This document shows positions 23,501-36,639 of a stretch of 64,000 nt of DNA, one piece after another. The position numbers and the translations under genes are program-made. The DNA is taken from NCBI GenBank assembly GCA_949361645.1, contig OX442415.1:5692023-5756022 (forward strand). The letters run 5' to 3'. This stretch comes from Spongilla lacustris (lineage: Eukaryota; Porifera; Demospongiae; Spongillida; Spongillidae). A model generated the notes under the pieces. It was given only the letters and a program-made list of their open reading frames with translations, had not been told where the DNA came from and searched no databases. Every line of letters starts with the position of its first letter. Position 1 is the first letter of the stretch.

Positions 23501-24210
23501 AATTCAATGATATGTTCCAAATATGGGCACCTGTGTGCAGCAGCTATCACACACCTCTGAGCCTGGCAGGTTCCCAGACTAAATAGTAATTGCTCCTACA
23601 TGTAACTTCACCCAACCCACATAGCATTTGTGCCTAATTCTGTGTGCAGCGTCCTCTGCAGTGATGTCACTGGCCAGACCACACTGATATGAACATAGAA
23701 ACCAAAAGTGACATCATTTGAAATGAGTATCATAGCACAAACACACACAACTCATTGAATAATAATGCCTTCTGTCCAACTTGTATACATACAACACACA
23801 AGCATGATGCACAAATGACAGCCATTTATATTCAAAGTATAAAACATTGTGCAAACTGTTAATGGCAGCAAGAGGGGGGAGTGGTTGTTGTCATGAGAAC
23901 TTGGATGCAGTATCAAAAGTGATCTTCCATCCAATCGCCTTGTTGTCATGTAAAGGTTGCATCTCTGGTAGCTGTCCAGAGACCACACTGCACTGCACAC
24001 CAGACGACGATGACCCTAAGAGATAGGGAGGGTTAATGTGCTCACTCCAGGGGCGACATCAGGGGGAGGGGCTTCCCTGGCGTTGCAATCAGAAAAAGTA
24101 TACCACAACCTTATTTACACATACTGGGAGTGTTTGTCTCTTCTTGGTAACTAAGCAACATACACATGCCCCGCCCTCTCTCAGGATGTACTCACCTGTT
24201 TACCCCACAG
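23501..24210. other. No further gene seen
   Basis: Mixed sequence. A segment at 23818-23865 (GCCATTTATATTCAAAGTAT..) is partly repeated at 25055-25100 on the far side of the GGGA tract. Confidence 0.4.
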
Positions 24211-24289
24211 TCCAGTCGTATGGAGTCTGTAGATGACCTCATCTTTCTGAAGTGCCATGTCTGCATGACCAAGGGACAGTTGGATAAAG
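24211..24289 (+). CDS. Candidate internal exon of an unidentified gene
   Basis: Between the acceptor TTTACCCCACAG and the donor AAAG|GTAAGG, 79 nt encode SSRMESVDDLIFLKCHVCMT followed by KGQLDK, ending in phase 1. It joins in phase to the candidate exon at 32009-32059. I do not recognise the protein. Support is the splice sites, the matching phase and codon-like composition only. Confidence 0.4.
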
Positions 24290-24689
24290 GTAAGGGAGGG
24301 GGGGGGGATGGTCAATTATAACTAATTCCCCTCCTAATCCGAATAATAATCACAGCCCTTCTTAGTTATCAGCCTACAGGTAAAAGGAAAATTTCAACCA
24401 CTATCAACTGTTAATAATTTTAATGAATTATTACATATTGTTTACCGTTCCTAAATTATAAAAATCAAAATTTTAATTTTGAATAACTCCTAAATGAAAC
24501 TATGATTGCAGCTTTTACAATTGTTTTTAAAAAACTTGAAAGGAGTAGGCATGATGTCGTAAGGGTCTTGATTTATTGGGGAGGTTGAAATTATAAACAT
24601 TCTGGGTAGCTACAAAATTTTGCTTTCAATTAGGTACACATACACACAACACACCATCACCACACCGGTCACAGAAGGATGTACACCTG

Positions 24690-25028
24690 GGGAGGGAGGG
24701 AGGGAGGGAGGGAGGGAGGGAGGGAGGGAGGGAGGGAGGGAGGGAGGGAGGGAGGGAGGGAGGGAGGGAGGGAGGGAGGGAGGGAGGGAGGGAGGGAGGG
24801 AGGGAGGGAGGGAGGGAGGGAGGGAGGGAGGGAGGGAGGGAGGGAGGGAGGGAGGGAGGGAGGGAGGGAGGGAGGGAGGGAGGGAGGGAGGGAGGGAGGG
24901 AGGGAGGGAGGGAGGGAGGGAGGGAGGGAGGGAGGGAGGGAGGGAGGGAGGGAGGGAGGGAGGGAGGGAGGGAGGGAGGGAGGGAGGGAGGGAGGGAGGG
25001 AGGGAGGGAGGGAGGGAGGGAGGGAGGG
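24690..25028. repeat. (GGGA)n tetranucleotide tract, about 340 bp
   Basis: About 84 uninterrupted GGGA units. Open frames on both strands (Gly-Arg-Glu-Gly and Leu-Pro-Pro-Ser) are artefacts. Runs of GGG at 4-base spacing favour G-quadruplex structure, and the purine-only strand favours triplex DNA. Confidence 0.99.
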
Positions 25029-25029
25029 T

Positions 25030-27290
25030 GCAAGATGCAAGATGCTTAAATGACAGCCATTTATATTTAAGTATCAAATTAAACATTGTGCAAACTGTTA
25101 AACTTTAGCTTACTGTGTACAGTGTAAAGTGTATAATACTTATGACATCCTGCAGCTGAGTAGTAATATTGGGGCATTGTGGTATACTTGATATGAATAT
25201 CCCATTCCACTCTCTCCCTACCTCACAATGCAAAAAAAAATTAAAATCTTCACATCTACCTATTTTTTTTTTGTTTTGCCAACCTTCATCTTTCTCCCTT
25301 TGCCTCCTCTATATATATGCATCCCCTCCCTAGCTCTCCTCCTCCCTTTCCCCCTCCCTCTCCCCGCCCTTTCACTACCCCACCATGCCGTTCCATGTTC
25401 ATCCATCACCAAATGGAGGAAGTTGTATAGCTAGCAATAATTGTGTTCTGATTTCTATAAATGATAGGGATATCTGTTGTTATTGGTTACCTACAGTATG
25501 TATGGATGCTATAGCCAGTGGTACAATGTGTGCAGAACCTTGGCTTACAGAGGGAACGGAGTAGATCAGTTGTCTGATAGACTGTCCTTCTAGACTTATT
25601 TATAGGAGATGTCTATTGTGTGTATTTGAACTGTCTGGTGGATGGCAGTTGTGTGAGATGGGATGAGGTATGCAAATGACATCATTCTAAATTGTTTATT
25701 TTTAGCAGACTTAATATAATTGTCTCTTGTAGTCCACAAGTTCAATAATTGAGCAAGATGCTGGGTCCATATACAAGCCTTTTTATACACCTACTGCAAA
25801 CAACTATTTACTGTTGGTTTCTGGTCAGGATGGCTCTGGAGATGGCATACACCAAGGTCACATTGAGCCTGCCGTAAAGGAGAACTACCTATGTGCAAGG
25901 TCCATGGCAACAGCAGCAACAGTCCCAAGTCAAAGGTGCTGACAAGATCTTGAATTTCCAACTGGCTGAGCTGGGATAAGTCCATTGTGGATTATCGTTT
26001 ATTTCACTATTGTTAACTTAACTACCTTTTTTTTCTTTTTAAAAATATAAGCCACCAACGTTCTCATAGATAAAACCATTGTAGTGTTTAAAGATCTCTT
26101 TGACAGTACTTGACAGCTCCAATGTGCCACACCTTGTATCCCTTCCATTCGCCGTGCCCCAATGAGTTATTCATATTCATCTCCAGAAGTATGTGTACCC
26201 ACATCTGTCTCAGTAAAAATGAGACAATGTATTGGCATTTTTGAGTGTCCTATTTTGGCACCTTGACATCCCATGGCACCCAAGATTAAAATATGTAGCT
26301 TCTCCATACCAAGGTGTTGGCAGTCATCCTAAATCATGTGGGGTATAGTAGTACTGAGGCACAAAAGCCACATGATCTGCCAGCCTGCTGCAAGTCACAT
26401 GTCTGATCACATGCTCAGCCATGTGTTTTTGATGTATATACATGTTGTATGACTGTGGATGGGTGTGGTCTGACACTCACAAGATGCAAAGAAATACACG
26501 TGTGTGTTAGGAAATACTCTGCATACATGTACATGTATGTCCGTAACATACACACAACTGTGTGGCTACTATCAGCTGCCTGACCTTACATGCACAACTC
26601 AATGTACATGTGTACAATAACCATACATGTAGGTTTTTGGATAAGATGGAGAGAGCAGTAACGTTCCTGGATTTATTGAATTGCAAACGCTTATTTACTT
26701 CATAATGTAGTTTACAAAAACATGTTAATAAATACTTCTCCACCTTTCAAATGTGCATATACATGTAAGGTTATAGAGGCCATGGTTCCTGGAACTTTTA
26801 AGAAAAGTGTAATGCACAGATATGCATTTATTTACCATTGAAGTTTTTGTGTTTTAACCATTAGGCCATTTATACACCCATACCAAAATCAGTACTTGAT
26901 CACATGCTTAAGTATCAGTTACACATACATGTGTACAGTACACTCCTGCAAGTTAGTACACTGGAAATTTGAGATAAGCATTTACATGTAAGAGGAGGGA
27001 TCTTATGTATCATCTACATCAGAGTTAGCACATGTACATGTACATATACATTGGGAAGATTCTATCATGGATTTGGTGTAATCTCTTGGTTTAATACAAA
27101 GTAACCTAGTGCTACTAGTTATATGGGTTACTGCCATCAATCTGTTATTGTGACTGCCTAATGCACCACTCCATATGCAGGACATGGTTCCATATCCTTG
27201 ATATCAGAGGGAGTTCTTTTGTTGACCACTTCATATGCATGGTTCACTTCCATTTGAATGTTGTCCAAATGATCTGTTAAATATCATATC
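25030..27290. other. No gene seen
   Basis: Mixed AT-rich sequence with a CT-rich patch (25300-25370) and ACATGTACATGT clusters (26525, 27030). The minus frame at 25791-25985 shows no domain. A short C-terminal exon for the receptor gene at 27.3-28.7 kb could lie here but is not recognised. Confidence 0.4.
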
Positions 27291-27297
27291 ACACCAT

Positions 27298-28682
27298 TTA
27301 TACGACATCACTGACTATAACTGTACCTTTGTGTTTACATTTGATGTAGATACCTAAACAGACCACACCCACCACAGTTGATATTAATAGCACTGACACT
27401 CCACAGGTTGCTCCATAGACTATATATGATGACACATTCTCCATACATATTAAAAGCATACATGTATCACAAAATCTCCTTACCAGCAGTATTGCTTGTT
27501 TTTGAATTTGAATATATGATACTAGTGCTGTATGATGTCAACAATACCAATGATGTCATGGGCATGGAGGATGTGGTGGTGATTGAAGCTTCTCTTTTGC
27601 CAGCTGTGTATGTAGACAAACAATGCCAGTGACTATAGCTAGCTATATAGCTAATTATATATGGAAACAGTTGAATGGATACTTTTTCTCTACCAAAAGA
27701 TGTACTTACAAACTTCTTTATTGTGGTAAATATATTCAGCCGCATTTCCATTTCCAGCTCCATTGATGGCGAAGAATTTAAACATGATTTGATTACCATA
27801 GTCCATGATGGTCTTATTTGTACCATTTAGTGAAGGGTCAGTGAAATCAACTGATGAGGTACATGTCCTTGGGAAGGTACAGTCTGGATCACTGGGGATG
27901 GTCTTACATCCATATATGGTGATATTGGTACAAAGGGTGTAATTGAATATATCAGGATAGTATCCTGTGACATCGAGAGAGAAGGGAGCACCCCAGGAGA
28001 GTGTTAATGATGTGGACATGACTACTACTGAGAAGTTGTATGGAGCATCAAGAGGACCTGAAGAGTTCATGTAGATGTTAACAACTTATACTTTGAAACG
28101 AAATGCTCAATTTGTATTTAAATTAGTTTTCAACTTCATAAATAATGTTGAAATAAACACTATAACATTCAGAACTATTACCTTGAAGAGTAAACTTTGA
28201 TGAATTACTGGTCTGTACATTTGTGAAAGTGCTATCTGCCACTTTACACATTACATCTGTGTTGTTGTTAATAGTAGAATTACATGGGATGTAGAGACTA
28301 GATTTGATAACAGCTCCAGCTCCACTGAGTGTGTATGTTATTCCCCTTTGTTGATGTACTGGACCATAAACACTTCCATTTAAAATCCAAACAATAACAG
28401 ATCCATCCCCAGAACAGTAGAAAACAACTGAAGCATTGTACTGAAATGCTGTGTAATTTGGTTGTGGTGATAGAAGTATAAAGCCATCTGTACATGTATC
28501 TGAAAAGACTGGAGCTTACAAATACATAAAAATACATTCAATCAGATTATGCCACATGATTGGTTGGCATACTTTACCAGCATGCAGTGCAAATACTCAC
28601 TTGTACTGGACAGGCATAAAAGTAACATCATGAAGTAAGCCAGAATAGAATCTTCTGGACAATGTGGAGCTATAAATAACAT
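27298..28682 (-). CDS. Ig-FN3 single-pass receptor, short-tailed member (copy 2)
   Basis: Five exons join in frame to 329 aa: 28601-28682 (start), 28182-28499 (Ig), 27710-28057 (FN3), 27484-27603 (stalk), 27298-27419 (membrane and tail); all internal junctions are phase 1 with GT..AG. The N-terminus has the hydrophobic run MMLLLCLSS; I give the upstream ATG, but 28631 is the alternative. The Ig domain shows VVFYCSGDG, VWILNG and NNNTDVMCKV. FN3 shows LDAPYNFSV, LTLSWGAPFS and FFAINGAGNG. The stalk is rich in Ser/Thr. The helix is about residues 291-315 (ATCGVSVLLISTVVGVVCLG), followed by KCKHKG and a 14-residue tail ending VSDVV with no tyrosine motif. A donor TTTAG|GTATCT inside the last exon could give another tail. 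It looks intact, likely a cell-surface recognition receptor; ligand unknown. Confidence 0.65.
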
Positions 28683-31040
28683 GTATGCACAATTGGAAAG
28701 TACAAATTTTTGTTATTTAGGATGTTCATTTTATGAGTTATAACTTTTGATGGTGAGAATTGATCACATCTTGTGACGTCTAATGCTAACGCCTCCAATG
28801 TGTTATGTGAATGCAAGAGGCATAATTTGGTGAACCAGACCAAATAAGGTATCAGTGAAGCTAAAGGGAAGTGCAATCCTAGGCCATCACCAAAATACAG
28901 TCTAGACTAGGCCAATGCATTATCATGTTGACATTAGTTGCATTGCATATCAGTACTACTAGTGATGATTTGGAAATGAAATGGACATCATCACCCAACA
29001 CAGATTTACAAGAGTATTCAGAACCCTTTTAAAAATAGATTTTGTTTTACATGTATGACCATTTCAGTGCGCCATATGAAATCACGCACCAGGTAATATG
29101 AGTAATATTTTGTCACTAATACATGTCAGGCCTGCTAGAGTCAAGTTCTGTACCTACATGGTAAGTTGTAAATCATGCAGATCTTCTCCCAGGGTTATAA
29201 TAAGCACCATAACTCTGCTATGTGTAATGGATAAGCATAGTAGCAACCAAAGTGTGTCACCTTCTGTTAATTGAATGGTTTTATGAATAAAAAAACACAG
29301 AAGATGGTAAAAGTTACTCATAGCATCTTATCCCTTGTGCCAGCAAAAGATTAAGACGGTGATTGTAAACAACAGAAAAACAAAACAAACAAACAAAAGG
29401 AGCAACTTGATCCATATGTACAAGCATGTTACATGCCATTATGGTAATTAAAACACTCAGTTCAATCAATGAACACAAACCAAACATCAGCACATAGTAA
29501 TGAAATCTCTGATGAATTCAGAACTGGTTTTGTACTCACTTGATATGCATGATTTGTCCATATTCACACACCTCTTTCCAGATACTGCTTTAGTGTGGAG
29601 GTGACCTGAAGCACCAAAGCTGCACTTCTTATCAGGAACTTCATGCATATTACATATGTTTGGCAAAGAAATAACATAAATACCAGTTTAAAAAGATTTG
29701 CAACGATAGTGCTAGTCTTTTATTGACTGGAGATATATAAATATAACCTTTTAAAATTATTTACCCACGATTGCAGACATTTTAGGTCAGACTATTGTGA
29801 TTAAGATTACTATAAAGAATGCACACCGATAAATGAAGACAATAACAATACCCTTATAGTGCAGCCTCGTCACACCCACACACACTGCAAACTTATACAA
29901 TTGACAAAGGTGAGGTTCAAATGCTTGCAATCGCCTTTGACTATAAATACGAATAATTTATTATCCGGTATAATATAACATTTCCTTCTCAAGGCGTATA
30001 GTGTCCTTATCCAATTGTATCAGCTATATATTTCCCTTTTTCGGGTCATGTAGGCCTATGTTCGTTTGTGCTGGGTGAGGGTAGTAGACTCTCCCAAAAA
30101 TTCGGTTCACATACGAATGTACACACGCAAACATACATCCAAAGGCAAGGACATGGCCGGACATCTTCCTACAAATTACATGCTTCCCTAGTCTCTCTCC
30201 CCCATTCATACAATCTTTCGCAAGCTATGTATTTCTCTGTATAAAGCGGATACATATATCCTTAAATCTCCGCTACCGAATTTTCAAGCTGGAGTGCGTG
30301 TTCAATACTTTCTTAGGCCTAACGGTTTAGATTGGCACGTACCTGCAGCTGACACGTAACTTCGATCCTCGAGCTAATAACTTGTACTATAGACCTACAC
30401 GCATACACGAAATCTTTTCTGTTAGAATAATTAGAGTGCAGTAGTGCAAATGCACTGCTTTTTAAAACTCCACTAGCGAATTTTCAAGTTATAAGTGACA
30501 GTTTGAATTTCCGAGAATATGCCGCTATAACTTTCGAATGGTAAACGCTTTACAATGTAATGGAAAACTTTCCACTTTGAGTATGCACCTATTACGTACG
30601 GTAGCTATTAGCATACCAAGTGAAAGAAATAATTATATAGATTTATCCATTTTTTCCCCAAGGGCGGTACTTCATAATCACAGGGCGTCGAATCAAGTTT
30701 TGATTTTATCAAGGAATTTAAAATCCTTGATATGTTCATACATGAGAGTTTCTAATCAGTTTCAATAGGTTACACCACTAGGCCCTATAAAGTATGATAT
30801 ATCACTACATAATCAGGGTCCGGCGCGTGCAGTTCTCGACTTGTTGAAACAATTCTGCATGTCATACCCGACAGAGGAAGCATATGGCTGGCACCAGCCT
30901 ACTAGGAGAACATCGCGAAAGGTAGGAGGCGGGGGGGGGGGGGGGGGGGGGGGGGAGGGGAGGATCGATGAATATCAGCAAACTGGCATGGTCTATTCAA
31001 TTATTTCACCAATAGATCCCTACAAATGGCAAACGTAACC
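28683..31040. other. No gene seen
   Basis: AT-rich mixed sequence upstream of the minus-strand receptor gene, so its promoter may lie at 28683-29900. There is a G-run at 30928-30955. No exon recognised. Confidence 0.4.
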
Positions 31041-31049
31041 ACCCCTACA

Positions 31050-31261
31050 CTCACGCACACACACACACAACACACACACACACCACACACACACACAACA
31101 CACACACACACAACACACACACACACACACACACCACACACACACACACACACACATACCACACACACACACACACACACACATACCTGGAGCATACCTT
31201 TAAATACTCCTGGACGAGCTTCTATATGGTTACACTTCCCTGGTCAAGCTTTTGTTATTTC

Positions 31262-31359
<98 letters not shown>

Positions 31360-31445
31360 TGCACACACACACACGCACACAAATACACACAAACACACAC
31401 ACGTACACAAATACACACAAACACACACACGCACACACATAGACA
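31050..31445. repeat. Two (CA)n microsatellite blocks
   Basis: CA repeats at 31055-31190 and 31264-31440 separated by about 75 bp of unique sequence. His/Thr and Cys/Val frames are artefacts. Confidence 0.95.
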
Positions 31446-32008
31446 AACACACCCTATACCCCCATGGACACCATTTATTGTTATCTGTAGGGTTGCATAT
31501 ATGGTTGAATAATGGAATAGCCCAATGACCCTCGCTGATACTATGACTATCTATTACCTTTGAGTGGTGTCCAGACTCAAGTATGTCACAGCTGTGACAT
31601 AGTTACAAAAGTGTATATAATACAAAAGAATCTGCTCATCAGTGCCATTCAGGAATACTGTTGCCACCACCAAAATGAATTTTTATAAATAGATGTAGCG
31701 GTGAAGTTTTAAAAAAGTTATAAAATATATAATAAATTATTATTATATATATATTATATATATATATAAAAACATTGGGAGCACGAAAGGGAGCAAGAGG
31801 TGGAGTAATAATTAGGTGATCTGCGCCTGATACATCTGCCATAGTCAGCTGACATTCTCGGGAATATCTGTACCTGGTCTGGTGAGATGTCCGTGTACAT
31901 GTAGACCTACTACGTACATGTGTGTGAGTATGTGTGTGTGTGTGTGAGTATTTGTGAGTATTTGTGTATGTATGTGTGTATGCTTATAGTCCTCTGTGTT
32001 CTTTCCAG

Positions 32009-32059
32009 ACCTGCTGGATGATAAGCACCGGACTGTTGAGCTTCAGCTTCAACTCTTGC
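32009..32059 (+). CDS. Candidate internal exon of an unidentified gene
   Basis: Between the acceptor TTCTTTCCAG and the donor TTGC|GTATGT, 51 nt encode LLDDKHRTVELQLQLL. The phase-1 start fits the donor of the exon at 24211-24289, giving GQLDKDLLDDKHRTVELQLQ across the join. A possible last piece after CACAACAG at about 33463 reads LTGHTQYI then stop in the same phase. If real, the minus-strand receptor gene at 27.3-28.7 kb lies in the 7.7-kb intron. Confidence 0.4.
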
Positions 32060-34356
32060 GTATGTTTCAATTTTTTTTATCTACTAGCCTGCTTTAGTTA
32101 GATGAAGGTATCCAAAGGCTACATACACTCTAAAATTGCATCAATATTAATGATACAAAAGGTTATACAGGGTATAAACATCTGCGAGAGCAACGGTTCT
32201 AGCCCACACATTAGCATATGCAATACTACAGTCCTCTGTGTTATAATTAAATGGTATATGTTAATAGGGGTCCAATTTAATAATTCTCCTAAGTATAATT
32301 TTGAACCTGAAAGCCATCTAATCAGTATTATGTGTGTGTATGTGTGTGTGTGAGTGTGGAGGGGCTGCACAGCCACATTATCCATTGCCTTAATAACTTG
32401 CATTGATAGTGATCAATTGCATGGATCTTTATAATGGGACCACCAAGATAGATAGGACACTGAATTAATTTATGAACTTGATTTTCTTTGCCTTGCACTG
32501 GTTTTTGCATTCTTCTTACTTTTTTATTGCACCTTGAATAGCATACACATGTGCATGTAGATTTCTGAAAGCTGGTTATTGGAGCTGCACTTTCATTCTG
32601 ATGCATTAGAAATTCACTGCTGCTTTTTAGTTTTACCATGCAATAAATTGCTTGAAGTTTTTAAAATTGGTTTTAATGAAATTGATGTCCACATATCAGA
32701 TATGGTGGTAGTTGTAAGTCAAGGAGCTCTCGCCTTATTAAAAAAAAAAAAACTAAAAAAAATGTTCCTCATTTTTAACCTGTTAGTCTCCCATCTCCAT
32801 GTCCTAGATCCAGATACATGCATGTAGCTGTTCTAGATCAAGGATGGTATGGCAGGCTTGACCACTAGAGCTGCAATATCAGGCTCATCATGCATTGAGC
32901 AGTGTTGGTGTTGGTGAATAATGCTTTGCCTATGGTAGAGCACGCATTGATACATGATACCTTGGTTAAAATGTTATAATTAGCATGTGCCTTCGTGAAT
33001 AAAAAAAAGTTTAGATTTTGAGCTCTTTGCAATTACATGTATGTATTCATGTTTCGCCACATCATTCAATTGTAAAGCTTGCCAACATGACCTGGATTTT
33101 TGTAAATATCTTCCCTGTACTGTTGGATTGTTCTGTTTGGTTCTTTTTAATTCATAAGTTATTGTGCATCCATGCATTTATACCAAAAATGTTTAGATAC
33201 AAATTACCCAGTCACATCTCAGCAATTGGGCTGAAATAAAGTAATCCAAAGACAGTATCATAATGGTGCTAAAACGTTTCTAAAAATTAAAGATACTCCC
33301 CTCCCAGTCAGAGCACTGTAAGGTGTCTGTTTGGTGTCTCAGAGGTGTGCAGAGAATGCTCTTTTTGTGGACTGGCTGTGTGGTTTGCATGAGTGTATGT
33401 GGTGTGTGGAACAATCCTTGATATACCAGCACTCAATTTGCTCTCTCTTTCCCTCACAACAGTATTGACTGGTCACACCCAGTATATTTGATGACTAAAA
33501 AGAAAACACAAACACACCAACCTCAACAATTGAACAAGAACCTTCGATATTCTGTGCAAGAGCTCATTGGAAGTAACCTTACTGAGGTTGAACACTTCCC
33601 TCAGTAGATTCATCGCAAACTGACTATTTTTATTCTAATATCTGTCATTATGCAAATTGTGTAATTTTCTTGTCATAAAATATTGCAAGTGCATGAATCT
33701 TTAGTGAAGAGATGCGGTGTCATTGATATCTTCGTTGTTTACTAAAGTATACAAGACCAAACAGCACACTGGGTGGACGAATGTTTAAGATAGTGAAGTA
33801 AGACTATTTAACAGCTTACTATAATACATGTGTATGTCCAAAACATCAATCTTAATCTTCATGTGTTGCTAATTATATAGAATTGGCCATATGCATGGAT
33901 TGTTGAAGGTGTGTTTGTGTTGTGTATGCAAGTGTCAGTACATAAAATATTATATATAATTATGCCATTTAAATTCATTAATTTTGATGCTAAAATGATT
34001 TTTCTAGGTGGATTTTAGCCCTAGCATGATTAATACACAATGTTCAGACTGACTTAATTTGTGTCTTTGTATGTATCAGTCAATTCTGGTTCTGTATCAG
34101 GTAATTACATAATGTGACTGTGTTGTGTACATGTAATCCAGGTATAAAATTTAATAGCATTGTACCAGTTCAATTTATTTGGGGTTGCCGAGTTACTAGT
34201 CTATTTGAGTTAGTGTGAAATGAGATAAACATTTAAACAACGCAACTAATAGTCCACTGTTAATTTAAAAAAACTGTAAATGACACATCCTTTGTAAGTT
34301 GTAGTGGTCCATCATTGAAAGTATTTAGTACTCTACTGCATCAGATGGGTGACAGA
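32060..34356. other. No certain gene; AT-rich
   Basis: No domain-bearing frame. It includes short A-runs (32743-32762) and the possible last exon near 33464-33493 mentioned under 32009. Confidence 0.35.
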
Positions 34357-34368
34357 TTATTATTATTA

Positions 34369-34432
<64 letters not shown>

Positions 34433-34446
34433 TATTATTTATTATT
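34357..34446. repeat. (TTA)n(TTTA)n tail of the retrotransposon copy
   Basis: On the minus strand this is the 3' end of the element: an AAATAAATAA-type then AATAAT-type simple tail directly after the coding frame. Similar tails sit at 36402-36487, 36638-36660 and 37303-37345. Confidence 0.85.
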
Positions 34447-36407
34447 CATATTGGATTGATACAGTACAAACATGACACAGACACATGATATGCACAAAAC
34501 AAGTTGCTAGCCTACTGAAGCTCAGGAGGAGGTATGGACCTGGACAGGATCGCGGTGGCATTGCATTGGCCCTGACAAGATTCATGTTCAACCTCCCGTA
34601 CAGCTCATGAATGACCACTGACTTTGACTTTCCCAATGATGTAGCCAAACGGGAGCCAAGTTTAGAAAAGAAATCCCTAGCCGTCAAACCCCATGCCCCA
34701 TAAGACTCCGCAACAACCGGGACACATACCCAACCCAAATCAGCACACTTGCCCGTGTTGGCTTTAAGCTTTCTCTCCTTGGTAGCTGTAGCTGCTGCGC
34801 CAGCCGTCACTCCCGCTTCCAGAAGGGTAAGTGGGTTAAGCGGAGAAGTAATGGATAGGTCCAGAGCCGCAGGCTTGCCCATGCACCAGTGAGGGATGAG
34901 GATGTCTGCTGGACGTGTGTTGCTGTGGTCAGGAGTAAGGTTATGGCCTACTTCTAAATGGACACTAAGATGGGCACGGCGACAGGACTCGGCCACAATG
35001 TCCCGAAGCCTGTTATGGCGATAGACAACATCCCCACCACGCTTGCATGTTGTGGCATGATGGCCAAGAGGATCGAGACTTTTTTCAGGACACAGTGCAC
35101 ATTGGGCATCACCAGAAGTGTCTAAACCTAGCCACCACTTGACAGCAACTTGAAATTGTGACGGTTCAAGTTGGAGCCCCTGGCGCTCACATGGTGGCAT
35201 TGATAACCAGGAGGCTGCATGAGGTGACGAGATGGACAGCAAACGAGCCTTGTTTGCAACTGTAGAAGCTTCCATGAGGGAACTGAGGAGTTGGTTATCG
35301 AGCTTCTCTGATAACTTGCCCTGAGAGATAGCAGATGACAGGAAGTCCTCAAACTTAATGCTGTCCTTAGCAGGGACTAACTGATTAAACATGCCCACTG
35401 CATCAGACAAATGTTGGGAAGAGTTTGGGGCTAATCCTGAGGAAGACAAAGAAGAAATAAAGGCAGCACTTGCATGATGGGCAAGGGACCTTAAACCCAG
35501 GCCACCCCTGCTCAAGCTGAGTTGGGCCTGTTGCCAGGCAGCGTCCGATGCATCAATGCCTGTGGATGATGAGAAACACCGGCGAACATCCTCATCAAAC
35601 AATTGCAAAGCCTTAAACGAAAAGGATGGGGGGGTAGCGCGAGCAATGTGATTTAGGCGACAAAAACCACCACAAAGGCGAATTAGAATTAATGCCACAT
35701 GAGGGTCAATTGCACCAACTTTCTCAAGTTTATCTAGAAGTGATTTGGATTCAACACGCTTTGAAGAAATAAACGAGGCACAGAACTCTGCATCACCAAT
35801 AGGGATTCCTAGAATTACAAAACATGCTTTGTTTGACTTAACAATCTGGTCAGGAAATCCCTCTAGGTGGTTACGACTGTAGATCTCACACTTGCCAACA
35901 TTGATGAAAAGCCCTAAAGAGGGTCCATCCTGTTGGAGCAGTGATATAACCCTCAGCAAAGCAGACCTTGGACCTGCTAGGACCCCATCATCTAAGTACC
36001 ATGCATGGAGCAAAAGGCTCAAGCAATCAATGTCCTTAGCTATTTTAAGCACTAGGATGTTCAGAACAAGGGAAAAAAGGAGTGGACCCAGAGGATCGCC
36101 TTGCTGGACTCCAGACTCTGATGTGAGGGATCCCATAGAATGCCACAACAATGGGTGCTTACTGTAGCACCAACTTACCCATGGAAGCAACTCCGGAAAA
36201 TGCTTTTCACACTCGGATATGAGAATTTGACGAGAAGCTAGGTTAAAAGCATTCCTCATATCAACTTTGAGGACTCCAAAATCCTCGTCCATCCAATGCT
36301 TCTCAACACAAGATCTTACACTGTGTGCAATTTTCTCAGCTCCAAAGGAGCACGCAACACCATACTGAAAAGGATTAAAGAAATCTGCAGCCTTTGTCTT
36401 TATTGCT
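34442..36407 (-). mobile_element. RLE-type non-LTR retrotransposon, RT-endonuclease ORF, 5'-truncated
   Basis: A 616-codon ATG frame (34442-36292) extends in frame upstream to about 36405 as FFNPFQYGVACSFGAEKIAH. Reverse-transcriptase motifs: LKVDMRNAFN (residues 8-17), GVQQGDPLGPLLFSLVL (61-77), YLDD (99-102). Then come LSLSRGGLGLRSL, a Cys-Cys-His-Cys knuckle CALCPEKSLDPLGHHATTC (398-416), RHNRLRD, and RPADILI with GKPAALDLSITSP (460-483), the restriction-like endonuclease core. This order (RT, CCHC, PD-D/ExK) is that of R2/CRE/NeSL-like elements. The C-terminus is shifted after VRANA: another frame continues ILSRSIPPPELQ and stops, as in sister copies, so the last 35 or so residues are spurious. 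The N-terminal part of RT is missing. It copied by target-primed reverse transcription; this copy is dead on arrival. Confidence 0.85.
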
Positions 36408-36447
<40 letters not shown>

Positions 36448-36456
36448 TTATTATTA

Positions 36457-36489
<33 letters not shown>

Positions 36490-36638
36490 AATTACAGGTA
36501 ATAGGACATACAAAACACACGAAAACATGACCAAAACTAAATAACACTTCAGAGATAATCTTGAGGGCAATATCTGGACATTATAGCCCTCACATTAGCC
36601 CTTACAAGGTTCAGATTGAGCCGGCCATACAGCTCTGA
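36402..36638 (-). mobile_element. Second stacked non-LTR copy, 3' end only
   Basis: The minus strand encodes ELYGRLNLNLVRANVRAIMS then a stop and about 100 bp of 3' sequence, ending in the (TTTA)n/(TTA)n tail at 36402-36487. Its truncated 5' end meets the AT-rich tail of the next copy at about 36640. Confidence 0.7.
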
Positions 36639-36639
36639 T

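Noticed and set aside
24610..25108. Open frames of 120-160 codons on both strands
   Set aside because: Entirely produced by the GGGA repeat; codons are periodic and both strands are open.
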